Of a DNA stretch of 38,895 nucleotides, positions 7,459-15,952 are shown one piece after another. The position numbers were made by a program, and so were the translations under genes. Origin of the DNA: Fusobacterium sp. CAG:439 (GTDB lineage: Bacteria; Cyanobacteriota; Vampirovibrionia; Gastranaerophilales; Gastranaerophilaceae); the NCBI GenBank assembly GCA_000438175.1, contig FR900471.1, forward strand, positions 1 to 38,895. The letters run 5' to 3'. The notes under the pieces are model-generated. The model did no database searches. It saw only the letters and a list, made by a program, of their open reading frames with translations, and had not been told where the DNA came from. Positions within the stretch are counted from its first letter, which is position 1. Each line of letters begins with the position of its first letter.

Positions 7459-7580
7459 GCTCTGGTTATTTTTTATTATTTTGATTGGTGAAACAATTTT
7501 TATTAGTTTGTGTATTCACTAAATTTTATATCAAAAAAACACTATAAATATATATATATTAGATAAGGTGTTCTATGATT

Positions 7581-7919
7581 TTATTGTTTTCTGTATTTAT
7601 TAGTATATATAGAACTTCTATTAGAATATATGATTAGTTCATATTCATTATTATCCTCTATTTTATTAAGTTTCTTAATTTCCCAAGATTTACTTTTTCT
7701 TTCCTTACCTGCAATTATTATTTGAACAACTATATCTTTATTAAGTTCATTAGAAGAATTTGGCATTTCAAACCTTTTATTATCTTCATTATTTTCTATA
7801 ATATTAAAAACATACTTTGAATAATCAATTTCTTCTTCACGACTGATAATATTTCCTTGAAAAGTGATATTTCTAGGTTCAACCATTTGTTTAATTTTAA
7901 ATTCTATAAGTTCTTCCAT
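7581..7919 (-). CDS. Hypothetical protein in transposon cargo
   Basis: 112 aa starting MEELIEFKIKQMVEPRN at 7919, where AAGGA lies about 7 bases upstream. The in-frame extension to 8129 is a low-complexity hydrophobic stretch that overlaps the divergent gene, so I reject it. The protein is acidic and Asn-rich, with a likely beta-rich core (KYVFNIIENN, DIVVQIIIAG, EYELIIYSN). No domain is recognised. It is divergent from the 8029 gene and convergent with TPR-Mrr. Confidence 0.55.
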   Translation of the reverse strand: MEELIEFKIKQMVEPRNITFQGNIISREEEIDYSKYVFNIIENNEDNKRFEMPNSSNELNKDIVVQIIIAGKERKSKSWEIKKLNKIEDNNEYELIIYSNRSSIYTNKYRKQ

Positions 7920-8028
7920 TACAGCATCCTTGAAACTTAGTAAACATAGTATAAATATAACATAAAATTTATAAAATATGAAGAAACTTATATTATAAAT
8001 TGAAGATACGGAGGATAAATATATATAT

Positions 8029-8310
8029 ATGATTTCCATTATTCTATCTTGTAATGTAAAGAAAATGTTTAAAGCACTTAAAGATATTATTGAGGGTAAA
8101 GAAAATGCTTTAATTGAGTATTTTGGCATGGACCATTACAAGGAATTACTACAAGATAATGGCAACAATCTAAAAGGAGCTACTGAATGGATAAAAAGAA
8201 TACTAATACATAAAATAGATTATACAGAAGAACTACTAGAATATATTGCAAATGAAACTAAAGACAATGAAAACGTTCAGAAAAGATTAAAAGCCGCCAA
8301 AATAATTTAG
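8029..8310 (+). CDS. Small hypothetical protein in transposon cargo
   Basis: 93 aa, helical and charged, with a stretch FKALKDIIEGKENALIEYFG and a helical C-terminus. No domain is recognised. CGGAGG (8009-8014) lies 14 bases before the ATG at 8029, longer than ideal, because an (AT)6 run fills the gap. A second in-frame ATG at 8065 has only a weak SD. The pairing with the divergent gene at 7919 suggests a shared regulatory region, perhaps a small two-gene module, but nothing in sequence proves this. Confidence 0.5.
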   Translation: MISIILSCNVKKMFKALKDIIEGKENALIEYFGMDHYKELLQDNGNNLKGATEWIKRILIHKIDYTEELLEYIANETKDNENVQKRLKAAKII

Positions 8311-8388
8311 ATAATGAAGTACACATTTATATCAGATGGTTTCAATAATTTGTAATGTTCTATAAGTTTTTTTAATTTATTAAAAATT

Positions 8389-8419
8389 AAAAAACAGTAG
8401 CAACATAAAATTGCTACTG
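8389..8419 (-). terminator. Terminator of the DUF2130 gene
   Basis: On the minus strand, CAGTAGCAA pairs with TTGCTACTG around a 7-base loop, followed by TTTTTTAATTTTT. It lies 27 bp beyond the DUF2130 stop. On the plus strand the stem is followed by A-rich sequence, so it acts mainly on the minus strand. Confidence 0.8.
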
Positions 8420-8446
8420 AAATAAAGTGAATATTTTTATTTATTT

Positions 8447-9736
8447 TTAACTTGCGATTTCAGCAAACTTCTTCTGCATAGTCGGATTGTTTTTCGTCAG
8501 CCTCTTTATTGTCAAATCTTCTGCTTTATTATTTGCCAATCGCAAGTTATTTTCAGACGACAACAATGCATCTTTTGTCTTTTGCAGGTGGTCGATAGTT
8601 TTATCAATTTCTTCAATCGCAGTTTTGAATTTTCTACTGGCTAATTCATAATTCTTTGAAAACTTATCTTTAAAATCATTCATTGCTACTTCAAAATTGG
8701 AAACATCTATATTCTGTGCCTTAACTAATGACAACTCACGTCTATATTCTAAAGAATTCAAAGCGGCATTTCTGAGTAAAGTAATAATCGGAATAAAGAA
8801 CTGCGGTCTGATTACATACATTTTTGGATATTTATGCGAAACATCTACAATACCAGAATTATATAATTCACTTTCAGGCTCAAGCAGAGACACTAAAACC
8901 GCATACTCACAATTCTTTTCCCTGCGGTCTTTATCCAATTCTTTCAAAAAATCTTCGTTTTTCTTCTTTGTAGATTTTGTATCCATTTCGTTTTTCATCT
9001 CAAACATTATTGAGATAAATTCACCACCTTCAGAATCTTTGTCTCTGTAAATGTAATCGCCTTTACTTCCGCTTTTTGCATCATTATCTTTTTCAAAGTA
9101 AGCGTTTTGAAAACCTGTTGCACGTAGTCTGTTAAACTCAATTTCACAATGCTGTTCAAGAGTTTCGCCGACCATTTTTGTAGAGAGTTTTGCTTTAAAA
9201 TCTTTGTAGCGTTCAATTTCTTCATCTTTGAATCTTAACTGATTTTCGTACTGCTCTTTCAAAGATTGTTCCCGAAGTTTGAACTCTTTTTCTGCTAGTT
9301 CACTTTCATTGGTAAGTTTAAGAATAAAGTTTTCCTGAGCGGTTAATTTATTGCTCATATCAGTCATAATATTTGCTATTTGAAGGTCTTTATCCTTATT
9401 GAAATTCTTTAATTTATTTTGCAGTTGGAGAACTTCTTTATCTTTTACAGCAATAAATTCTCCGAGTTTTGCTACAAAAGTTTCTTCCTTGGCTTTAATT
9501 TCAGATTCTAATTCGGTTATTTTTGCTTCTTTATCGTTTAACTCTTTGTTAAATTCTTTTTCCAGTTCAAGTTTTATCAAGCGAGTCAAATTCCTTTTAT
9601 CATTCTCAAATTGTTGTTCTCTGTTTTTTAATTCTTTTGAAAATTCTTTGTCTTTAACTTGTTTTACGATAGCAGCATAGTGGTTTTCATCTACCTGAAA
9701 AATTTCTCCACATTTAGGGCATTTAATTTCGTTCAT
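8447..9736 (-). CDS. DUF2130 domain protein: zinc ribbon, coiled coil and nuclease-like domain
   Basis: 429 aa. Residues 1-15 have a single CPKCGEIF motif, like half a zinc ribbon. A long coiled coil (about 20-190) is followed by the DUF2130 domain (about 190-345). In it, [28 protein letters not shown] and [10 protein letters not shown] form an arrangement like a PD-(D/E)xK nuclease core (D in KGDY, ExK in FEMK). A second helical tail closes the protein. The family is widespread without a settled role and often sits near restriction or defence genes, as here. The SD is AAAGGAT. It is the last cargo gene before the right inverted repeat and has its own terminator. Confidence 0.8.
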   Translation of the reverse strand: MNEIKCPKCGEIFQVDENHYAAIVKQVKDKEFSKELKNREQQFENDKRNLTRLIKLELEKEFNKELNDKEAKITELESEIKAKEETFVAKLGEFIAVKDKEVLQLQNKLKNFNKDKDLQIANIMTDMSNKLTAQENFILKLTNESELAEKEFKLREQSLKEQYENQLRFKDEEIERYKDFKAKLSTKMVGETLEQHCEIEFNRLRATGFQNAYFEKDNDAKSGSKGDYIYRDKDSEGGEFISIMFEMKNEMDTKSTKKKNEDFLKELDKDRREKNCEYAVLVSLLEPESELYNSGIVDVSHKYPKMYVIRPQFFIPIITLLRNAALNSLEYRRELSLVKAQNIDVSNFEVAMNDFKDKFSKNYELASRKFKTAIEEIDKTIDHLQKTKDALLSSENNLRLANNKAEDLTIKRLTKNNPTMQKKFAEIAS

Positions 9737-9763
9737 TTTTTCATCCTTTCAAATTTTAAATTG

Positions 9764-9791
9764 TTAACTCGTAGGTACCTATTTGAGTTAA
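9764..9791. promoter_or_regulatory. Inverted repeat upstream of the DUF2130 gene
   Basis: TTAACTC (9764-9770) and GAGTTAA (9785-9791) flank an inner palindrome TAGGTACCTA. It lies 28 bp before the DUF2130 ATG on its upstream side. The nested symmetry suits a dimeric repressor site or a transcript hairpin. Confidence 0.4.
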
Positions 9792-9834
9792 GAGAATGAA
9801 ATGAAAAAATTTGCTAGGAAACGAAAATGGTAGA

Positions 9835-9877
9835 AAATAGGTTTAAAACCAATGCTGTATTAGAGTTGAACCTATTT
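9835..9877. repeat. Stem-loop next to the right inverted repeat
   Basis: AAATAGGTT (9835-9843) and AACCTATTT (9869-9877) are exact complements 25 bases apart. The second arm overlaps the inner three bases of the right terminal repeat. It is absent from the left end and could be a subterminal transposase site or chance. Confidence 0.35.
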
Positions 9878-9902
9878 AGTGGATTTTGCTATATATGTAC
9901 CG
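9875..9902 (-). repeat. Terminal inverted repeat, right
   Basis: The exact reverse complement of 402-429 over 28 bases. The outermost bases are CCG, followed by AAAAAT. Confidence 0.8.
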
Positions 9903-9908
9903 AAAAAT
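9903..9908 (+). repeat. Candidate target-site duplication, right copy
   Basis: AAAAAT immediately outside the right inverted repeat, matching 396-401. Confidence 0.55.
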
Positions 9909-9995
9909 CTCATGCATTTGTCTGATGTTAAAATTCTTTAATTTTGGCATAATAACAAAGTTATCCGTTATTAGATTTTAAAGGTGATATTTAGA

Positions 9996-10163
9996 ATGAA
10001 TCTGCACGAACAATGTTTATTGAGATATCTTCAAAACCCCGATGAATTGTCATATTCTACAGAAATTTTAAAGCTTAATAATTTTATTCTTGAAAAACAA
10101 TTTTTACTGAAACATTTTGTTGCCAAATCTTCTACCTTCAATTATACTGAAAGAATGAAATAG
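9996..10163 (+). CDS. Small hypothetical protein upstream of the diguanylate cyclase
   Basis: 55 aa beginning MNLHEQCLLRYLQNPDEL and ending NYTERMK. AAAGG lies about 11 bases upstream. It ends 20 bp before the cyclase ATG, so the two could be co-transcribed. No domain is recognised, and the composition resembles a helical cytoplasmic peptide. It lies just outside the transposon, so it belongs to the target locus or is a remnant of a gene cut by insertion. Confidence 0.4.
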   Translation: MNLHEQCLLRYLQNPDELSYSTEILKLNNFILEKQFLLKHFVAKSSTFNYTERMK

Positions 10164-10183
10164 TATAAAGAAGATAGAGGGCT

Positions 10184-11950
10184 ATGTTCAAAAAAATTTC
10201 TTATGCGGTTGGATTAATATTTTTTGTTATCTTTGCTTTTTTGATTTTAAAAAGTGCAAATTTAAACAATTTTATAGACACAATAGAAAACAGGACTTTT
10301 GACCTGCGGCAAAGTATATTAATAAATGAAGGTTCAAAAAAGGCAAATAAAGATATAGTAATAGTTGCAATAGATGACGCTACTTATGAATATATTCTTG
10401 ATAGTTACGGAGAGTGGCCGCTGCCAAGAGATACGTATGCAAAAATTATCAATTATTTAGAAAAGCAAAGTCCGCGTGCAATCGCTTTTGATTTAATGTT
10501 TGTTAAGTCATTAAAAAGTAAAAATCAGGCTGATGAGGCACTTGTACAAACATTTAAAAAGTATAGCAATCTTTATACATCAATGAATTTTGACAACCAG
10601 TCGGAAGATTTAAGAATTCCTCCGGAGCTGCCTGAGAAACTAACAATAAATGTCCAGAATAATTCAGATATAGATTTTAATCAGCTTACATACACAAATT
10701 GCAGAACTATCCTTGAAGGAATATTAAATGCGACATCCAATATAGGAATTATAAATGTATCACGATCTGATGACGGTGTCTTGAGAAAAATGCCTCTTGT
10801 TGTTAAATATAAAAATGATTTTTATCCGCAGCTTGCTTTAAAAGTCGGCTTAAATTATCTCGGGGAAAAGCAGACATCATACGAAATAGATAAAAATTCA
10901 GAATTTAAACTCGGGGACAGAAAAATATTTCTTGACAAGGACGGAAGTGCAATTCTTAACTGGTACGGTCCTGCAGGAACGTATACTTACATCCCCATGT
11001 ATCAGCTGATTAAAGCAGTTAACGGAGAAAAAACAGAATTAGATTATGATTTTTCAAATAAAATAATCTATTTCGGAACAACTGCCGCAAGTCTTTTCGA
11101 CATTAAAACGGTACCTGCAGGGAAAATTTATCCCGGCGTAGAAGTTCAGGCAACTTATGTAAATAATATTATTGACAATAACTTTATAAGAAAGGTTAAC
11201 AGAGGATATACAATAGCTTTAAGTATTTTACTTGCATTGCTTATTGCTTCTGTCGTTTCTCGGGTAAGCTCGGCTTTTGCGGCTTCGATGATGTCATTAT
11301 CAGCTTATCTTATATATATTCTTATTGCTTATTATTCTATGAAATTTGAACATTTATGGCTTGAGGTTATCTACCCTCTTATATTTTCAATTGCGGCTTT
11401 CACGTGTGCATATATTATTAAATATCTTATTAAATCTCGTGACTTTGAACAGCAATACAGACTTGCAACAACAGACGGGCTTACAGAACTTTATAATCAC
11501 AGATATTTTCAAGAACAAATCAGAATGCAGGTTGAGCAATCTAAGCGTTATAACAATAATTTTTCATTAATTATTATTGATATTGACTTTTTCAAAAAAT
11601 TTAACGATACATTCGGGCACCAGTCAGGTGATGCAGTATTAAGACAGGTAGCACAAACTTTAAAGAAAAATGTTCGTGCAACTGATATAGTTTGCAGATA
11701 CGGCGGTGAAGAAATGAGTATAATACTTCCTAATACAGGCAAAGATGAAGCATTATCAACCGCGCAAAAAATATGCGAAAGAGTTGCTAACAGAAAATTC
11801 AAACTTTCAGGAGACAGAGAAACAAATGTAACCATAAGTTTAGGCGTTTCAACATTTCCGTTTGACGGAAATTCCGCATCAGCAATTATAGAAGAAGCAG
11901 ACAAACGGTTGTATAATGCAAAACATAACGGAAGAAATCAGGTAGGATAA
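10184..11950 (+). CDS. Membrane diguanylate cyclase with CHASE2 sensor
   Basis: 588 aa. It makes c-di-GMP from two GTP. An N-terminal membrane segment (about 7-27) is followed by a large extracytoplasmic CHASE2 domain (about 35-335) with DIVIVAIDDATYE, WPLPRDTYAKII and FDLMFV. Two or three membrane helices (about 340-420) lead to a GGDEF domain. The active site reads RYGGEEM (GGEEM at 507-511). RATD, five residues upstream, is an intact RxxD inhibitory I-site, so product feedback is expected. The metal site DIDFFKKFND and the C-terminal YNAKHNGRNQV are intact. The SD AGAGGG is close to the ATG. A terminator follows. Confidence 0.93.
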   Translation: MFKKISYAVGLIFFVIFAFLILKSANLNNFIDTIENRTFDLRQSILINEGSKKANKDIVIVAIDDATYEYILDSYGEWPLPRDTYAKIINYLEKQSPRAIAFDLMFVKSLKSKNQADEALVQTFKKYSNLYTSMNFDNQSEDLRIPPELPEKLTINVQNNSDIDFNQLTYTNCRTILEGILNATSNIGIINVSRSDDGVLRKMPLVVKYKNDFYPQLALKVGLNYLGEKQTSYEIDKNSEFKLGDRKIFLDKDGSAILNWYGPAGTYTYIPMYQLIKAVNGEKTELDYDFSNKIIYFGTTAASLFDIKTVPAGKIYPGVEVQATYVNNIIDNNFIRKVNRGYTIALSILLALLIASVVSRVSSAFAASMMSLSAYLIYILIAYYSMKFEHLWLEVIYPLIFSIAAFTCAYIIKYLIKSRDFEQQYRLATTDGLTELYNHRYFQEQIRMQVEQSKRYNNNFSLIIIDIDFFKKFNDTFGHQSGDAVLRQVAQTLKKNVRATDIVCRYGGEEMSIILPNTGKDEALSTAQKICERVANRKFKLSGDRETNVTISLGVSTFPFDGNSASAIIEEADKRLYNAKHNGRNQVG

Positions 11951-11956
11951 AAAAAA

Positions 11957-11984
11957 GAGCCTTTAAAAGGCTCCTTTTTTTTTC
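11957..11984. terminator. Bidirectional terminator
   Basis: GAGCCTTT and AAAGGCTC around one base, followed by a run of ten T on the plus strand and eight on the minus. It serves the cyclase gene and the convergent exported-protein gene. Confidence 0.9.
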
Positions 11985-12659
11985 TTATATTACAGGAACA
12001 TCAACAGGATCAACCAGTATAACATTTAAAACTTCACCCTGTCGAAGATTTACATCTTTGCCCTTTCTTATCATGTCGGCAATTCCGTCATAAACATAAT
12101 AAGCACCGCCGCCAAGAGCACCCCCGAGAGCGCAAATACCGGTCATCAGCTGATCTGCAACAATTATGTCATCAAATACATCACCGCCCCATTCAGTTGC
12201 ATTAACCGTAATATCTTTAGTATTTTCCCAGTTTTCTTTCAATGCATCCTTATAACCGCGTGAAGAAGTTATTCCGCCGTCATAAGTTAAATCGCTTCTG
12301 CCAACAACTGAAAATGTTAAAGGAAGCTGCCGTCCGTTAGGAGTTACAACATGGTCAAAGTCCAAATACAAAACCGCTCCTTTTGACATTCTTTTAGAAG
12401 GTTCAATTCTTTTTATTGTTCCACGCACAAGCGACCCCATAGGAAGTATAACATCGGAATCTGCAGTCTGATCAGTCATCATTATTGCTGTAAATTCACT
12501 ACCGGCTTTATCTGTTGTTGTTGAAACAGGATTCATCATTTGAAGCGAAAACTTTGTTCCCGCAGGTATTCTTTTGGTTTTAGCCTTAGCGTTAAACGGG
12601 GCAGCTGATACGGTTTGCGCAAACAATAAAAATGACAACATTATAGTTAAAAATCTCAT
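11985..12659 (-). CDS. Exported protein with a VirB10/TrbI-like beta-barrel signature
   Basis: 224 aa. It has a clear Sec signal peptide (MRFLTIMLSFLLFAQTVSA, cleavage after A-A). The mature part has IPAGTKFSLQMMNPVSTTTDKAGSEF and VILPMGSLVRGTIKRI. This 'PAGT...S...AGS...P.GS...G' pattern is common to TrbI/VirB10-like barrels and many cyanobacterial envelope proteins. A Gly-rich hydrophobic patch (LMTGICALGGALGGGAYYV) may insert in membrane. No secretion-system partners are nearby, so I call it only an envelope protein. The SD is AAGGAG. Confidence 0.6.
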   Translation of the reverse strand: MRFLTIMLSFLLFAQTVSAAPFNAKAKTKRIPAGTKFSLQMMNPVSTTTDKAGSEFTAIMMTDQTADSDVILPMGSLVRGTIKRIEPSKRMSKGAVLYLDFDHVVTPNGRQLPLTFSVVGRSDLTYDGGITSSRGYKDALKENWENTKDITVNATEWGGDVFDDIIVADQLMTGICALGGALGGGAYYVYDGIADMIRKGKDVNLRQGEVLNVILVDPVDVPVI

Positions 12660-12731
12660 AATAACTCTCCTTATTTCTCATACATTTTAGACAATTTTGT
12701 ATAAAAAAGCAATAGGGAAAATATTAAGAAG

Positions 12732-12760
12732 TTGCGGGAAATATTAAATATTGCTACAAT
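12732..12760 (+). promoter_or_regulatory. Promoter giving a probable leaderless transcript
   Basis: TTGCGG (12732-12737), 17 bases, TACAAT (12755-12760). The expected start, about 7 bases later, is the ATG at 12767 itself. No SD is present before that ATG. Confidence 0.65.
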
Positions 12761-12766
12761 TTAGTT

Positions 12767-13693
12767 ATGTCAAAATCAGAAAAAATAGAAGAACTACAAA
12801 GTATTCTGAAGCAAGACCAGACAAATTTTCAGGCACGCAGGGAGCTTGCGGTACTTTTATTAGACTGCGGCTATTCTGAAGAAGCCAAACAGCATTTCTT
12901 ATATTTGTCTAAAATCTTTAATGATGACAGCGGGATTTTTTATAATCTCGGGATTACTTACGAAAAACTTAAAGATCTTAATAAAGCCGAAGATGCTTAT
13001 AAAAAAGCAATAGAGCTTGCACCCGATGAAGTTGATGCGTTTTACAATCTCGGACTTGTATACATAGATAAAAAAAGATACGAAGATGCCGTCGAATGTT
13101 TTGAACACGTACTGGCAAAAGATAACAATGATTCAAACTCATATTTTTCAATAGGTCTGTGCTACTTCAAAGAAGGGAAATTGGATGGGGCAAAATATTA
13201 TTTCCAACGAACTGTTGAGCTTAATGATGAAGATATATATGCACATTTTTATATCGGAAATATATTAAAAGAGCAGGGCGAAAATGAAGCGGCAAAAGAA
13301 AAATTCAAAAAAGTAACAGAACTTTCGCCGGATTACAGCTGGGCATATTTTAATCTTGCGTCAATTAACTATGAAGAAGGTGATTTGTCCTCAGCAGTTG
13401 AGAACCTTGAGAAAACTCTGGAATTAAATCCAAAAGACATTGATGCATACAGAATTTATGCAAAAATAATGACCAAATCTAACCGCTTTGACAACGCAGC
13501 GCTAATAATGGAAAAATCATTAGACAATTGCGGAGCAAACGGAGATTCTTATTATATGCTTGCACAAATTCAGAAACTCAGAAAAGCAAATGATGAGTAT
13601 GTAAAATGTATGAATAATGCTTTAAAGTTCAATAACAGTTTGACAATACCGCCTAAGCTTGTAAAAAAAGAACTTGATAATTTTCTAAAATAA
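12767..13693 (+). CDS. TPR-repeat protein
   Basis: 308 aa made almost entirely of about eight tandem 34-residue TPR units. Examples are YNLGITYEKLKDLNKAEDAY and YFSIGLCYFKEGKLDGAKYY, with the usual Gly/Ala/Pro positions. No signal peptide or membrane segment is present, so it is a cytoplasmic scaffold whose partner is unknown. No SD precedes the ATG, and the promoter's -10 box ends six bases before it, so translation is probably leaderless. Confidence 0.9.
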   Translation: MSKSEKIEELQSILKQDQTNFQARRELAVLLLDCGYSEEAKQHFLYLSKIFNDDSGIFYNLGITYEKLKDLNKAEDAYKKAIELAPDEVDAFYNLGLVYIDKKRYEDAVECFEHVLAKDNNDSNSYFSIGLCYFKEGKLDGAKYYFQRTVELNDEDIYAHFYIGNILKEQGENEAAKEKFKKVTELSPDYSWAYFNLASINYEEGDLSSAVENLEKTLELNPKDIDAYRIYAKIMTKSNRFDNAALIMEKSLDNCGANGDSYYMLAQIQKLRKANDEYVKCMNNALKFNNSLTIPPKLVKKELDNFLK

Positions 13694-13717
13694 TCCCGCC
13701 TTAAAAAGGCGGGATTA
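13691..13717. terminator. Hairpin between convergent genes
   Basis: TAATCCCGCCTT and AAGGCGGGATTA around AAA, beginning inside the TPR stop codon. The stem is very strong. The T tail is poor on both strands, so it may be a less typical bidirectional terminator. Confidence 0.65.
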
Positions 13718-13724
13718 TCACAGG

Positions 13725-15760
13725 TTATTCGGGCATTGGAATTCTTCCGTTCAGAATATCGTTAAGCGGAAATTTATTACCGTCCTTATCTGTTAAAAAT
13801 GCAATATTATTTTCAACAGTGACAGAAAGTTTTCGTCCGCCGCGGGTTTGGAAATAGTAACTTTCTTCCGTATTTAGTTTGTCTGCGTTAAATGTTAATT
13901 CTCCTTTTCTGTTGTTGGCAGTTAAATCATTTGTTATAAGTTTATTTAAGCCGACAATGTCCTGAAAATCATAACATTTATCGTATACGGCATCATTTCT
14001 GTAGAAGTAATAATCTTTTCCGTCCATAGTAAATTTAGCATCCGTTCTCCACATACTGTTGGAATTATCAGGCTGAATTAAGACTTTATTATTAGCACTT
14101 CTCAGATATGAATTATTGGCATAATTCGTTCCTTGCGGATTAACCATATACTTTTTAGCAAGCTCCATAAGCGCCGTATCCAAATCACGAACTTTATTAT
14201 GGTTCATTGTGCCTTTTGTTTTACTTAATTCTTCTGTCAGGATTTTGATTTTCTTGTATTCGGGAGAATTTTTTATTTCTGTACTATCGGGAATTGAAGC
14301 CATCAAACCGTCGATTGCTGGCTTCAAATTTTTATAAGTTTTGTAAGAAACAGATGTTTTGCCATCCTCGGACTTAATGGCACCTGCATCAAAAAGTTTT
14401 TCAAGCAGTCCGTTTGAACCTGTTAACGAACCGTTTTCCGTACCTGTCTGCAAATAGGTTTCCCAAGATGTATTTCTATCAGCCAGACGATTTACCAGAG
14501 TTTCTGCGGCCTCTTTGTTTTCAAGATTGATTAATCGTGCAGCGTCACGGTTCATATCGCTTCCGACCAATTTGCTTTTGTGTTCTTTTTGATAGTCTGT
14601 TTCAACTTCCTTCTCAACAACTTTAACATTATTATCAAGGAATGTTTTAACCTTATCACTATCTTTTGAAGTAAGGTCAGATATTTTTCCGTTATCATAG
14701 CTTACCTGCTTTAAGTTTATCCCGTCATCTGTTAAATTCATTTGAAAATGTCTTACGCCTGCTCTGTCCGAATAAACATTATTTTCGGGATCTACAAGTT
14801 TTAATGTTTGATACCTTTTTTGAGCAACACCGTCAGAACCTTTATGTCCGTAGTCTGTTGGAAGCGCAATGGCAATTTCTTCAGGAACACCTTTTCCGTC
14901 ATAATTTGCTCTTTTGGGAATAATTACATCTGTGTTCCACGTATTATTTTTGGTAAGTCTTTGAGATGAGCCTGTTTCATCAATATTAACTTTTTTACCT
15001 GATTTTTCAAATACTTCTTTAAAATCCGGAACTTCTTTTACAGGCTCTTCTACATTGTTTTGTACGGGCTGTTTAACAGGTTCGGGAACATTTTCAATCC
15101 ACTCGTTAGTCCCTTGCTGCTGATGATATAACTTTTTATTACCGTCAATATCAGTTGTTGTTTTTGTTAAAACATCATTAACAAAGCCTATTTCTTCTTT
15201 TATAATACCGCCATTTTTTGCTATAAGTTTTTCACCTTCATAAGTTATTGTTTGAACTTTAGGATTGCTCAAATCTTCTGTTACCCTGCCAAATCCTTTC
15301 ATATCGGTAATTATTTTCAGTTCTTTTTCACCTGTTTCATCAAATTCTGTAGTTACAGTGTTTAAACCGTTAACAGAAACGGATTTCTTTTTGATGTTAT
15401 CTTTTGAATAAAAATCAGTAGTATTATCATCTGCTTTCACTGGATAAACACCGTCATCAGCCAGCTCTGCAGCTTCAATAGCCTGCAAAGTTCTGTTAAC
15501 AGACTTAACCTCGGAACGTTTAATATCAAGCCCCATTTTTCTTAATTCACGTTTTGAAAATTTGCCGTCGCCGTCATCAAATTCTTCCTTTAATTTTTCA
15601 ATATCAGAAGAATAAACGTAAGAATTTTCATCTAACCCCTTGTTCTTAAAAAAATCAAATAAAAGCTTATTGCTTTTTGCCAAATCGGAGAGCTTTACGC
15701 CATTAGAGCTGAAAGTCTGCCCCCCCCCCGGGTTTGTCCTATACCGTTAAAATCAACCAT
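13725..15760 (-). CDS. Large EF-hand-like protein, broken by a G10 tract near its start
   Basis: The long open frame (stop at 13725) is closed upstream by a TAA at 15747-15749 and has only a TTG start at 15683. A proper ATG with GAAAGG lies at 15760 in another frame: it reads MVDFNGIGQT, runs into ten G (15720-15729), then stops 7 codons past the tract. Eleven (or eight) G would join it to the long frame and give about 678 aa. The body has DDGDGKFSKREL, an EF-hand-like calcium loop, near residue 64, then charged repeats and a beta-rich C-terminus, with no signal peptide. The function is unknown; possibly a secreted effector or surface protein. It is either a phase-variable OFF state or an assembly error. 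Confidence 0.7.
15720..15729 (-). repeat. G10 tract 1 (EF-hand-like gene)
   Basis: Ten C on the plus strand, hence ten G in the coding strand, starting 31 bases after the ATG at 15760. The base before the run is C and the base after is C. Confidence 0.9.
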
Positions 15761-15952
15761 CTTTACCGCCTTTCTTTATTTGTACACTACATTTTACAAA
15801 AACATAAATCGGTCAGACATAATAAAAACTTTAATAAAAGCAAATAGTTTATAAACAAAGCTTAACAAAGAGAATAAAAACATCACATAACGTATAATCT
15901 TATTTTTATGCTAAAATAAAAACTATAAGAATGTATGTGAGGAATTACTTTT

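Larger units (their letters stand above)
402..9902. mobile_element. 9.5-kb IS1595-like transposon carrying restriction and nuclease cargo
   Basis: The block is bounded by perfect 28-bp inverted repeats (402-429 and 9875-9902), which are directly flanked by AAAAAT at 396-401 and 9903-9908. That is the pattern of terminal inverted repeats plus a target-site duplication. Inside are an IS1595-type transposase, a passenger ORF, a SAM riboswitch, Vsr, a C5 methyltransferase, a PLD-type nuclease, XRE, a microprotein, TPR-Mrr, two small unknowns and DUF2130. Outside are core genes (rpmE; CHASE2-GGDEF). IS1595 elements usually make 8-bp duplications, and only 6 bp match here. No smaller repeat pair around the transposase alone was found. 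Confidence 0.7.

Noticed and set aside
7920..8129. Upstream extension of the 7581-7919 gene
   Set aside because: The extension is hydrophobic, low-complexity and overlaps the divergent gene; a good SD lies before the ATG at 7919.
402..9903. Inverted repeats as an invertible DNA switch
   Set aside because: No site-specific recombinase is encoded inside or beside the block, and the adjoining AAAAAT direct repeats fit transposition better.
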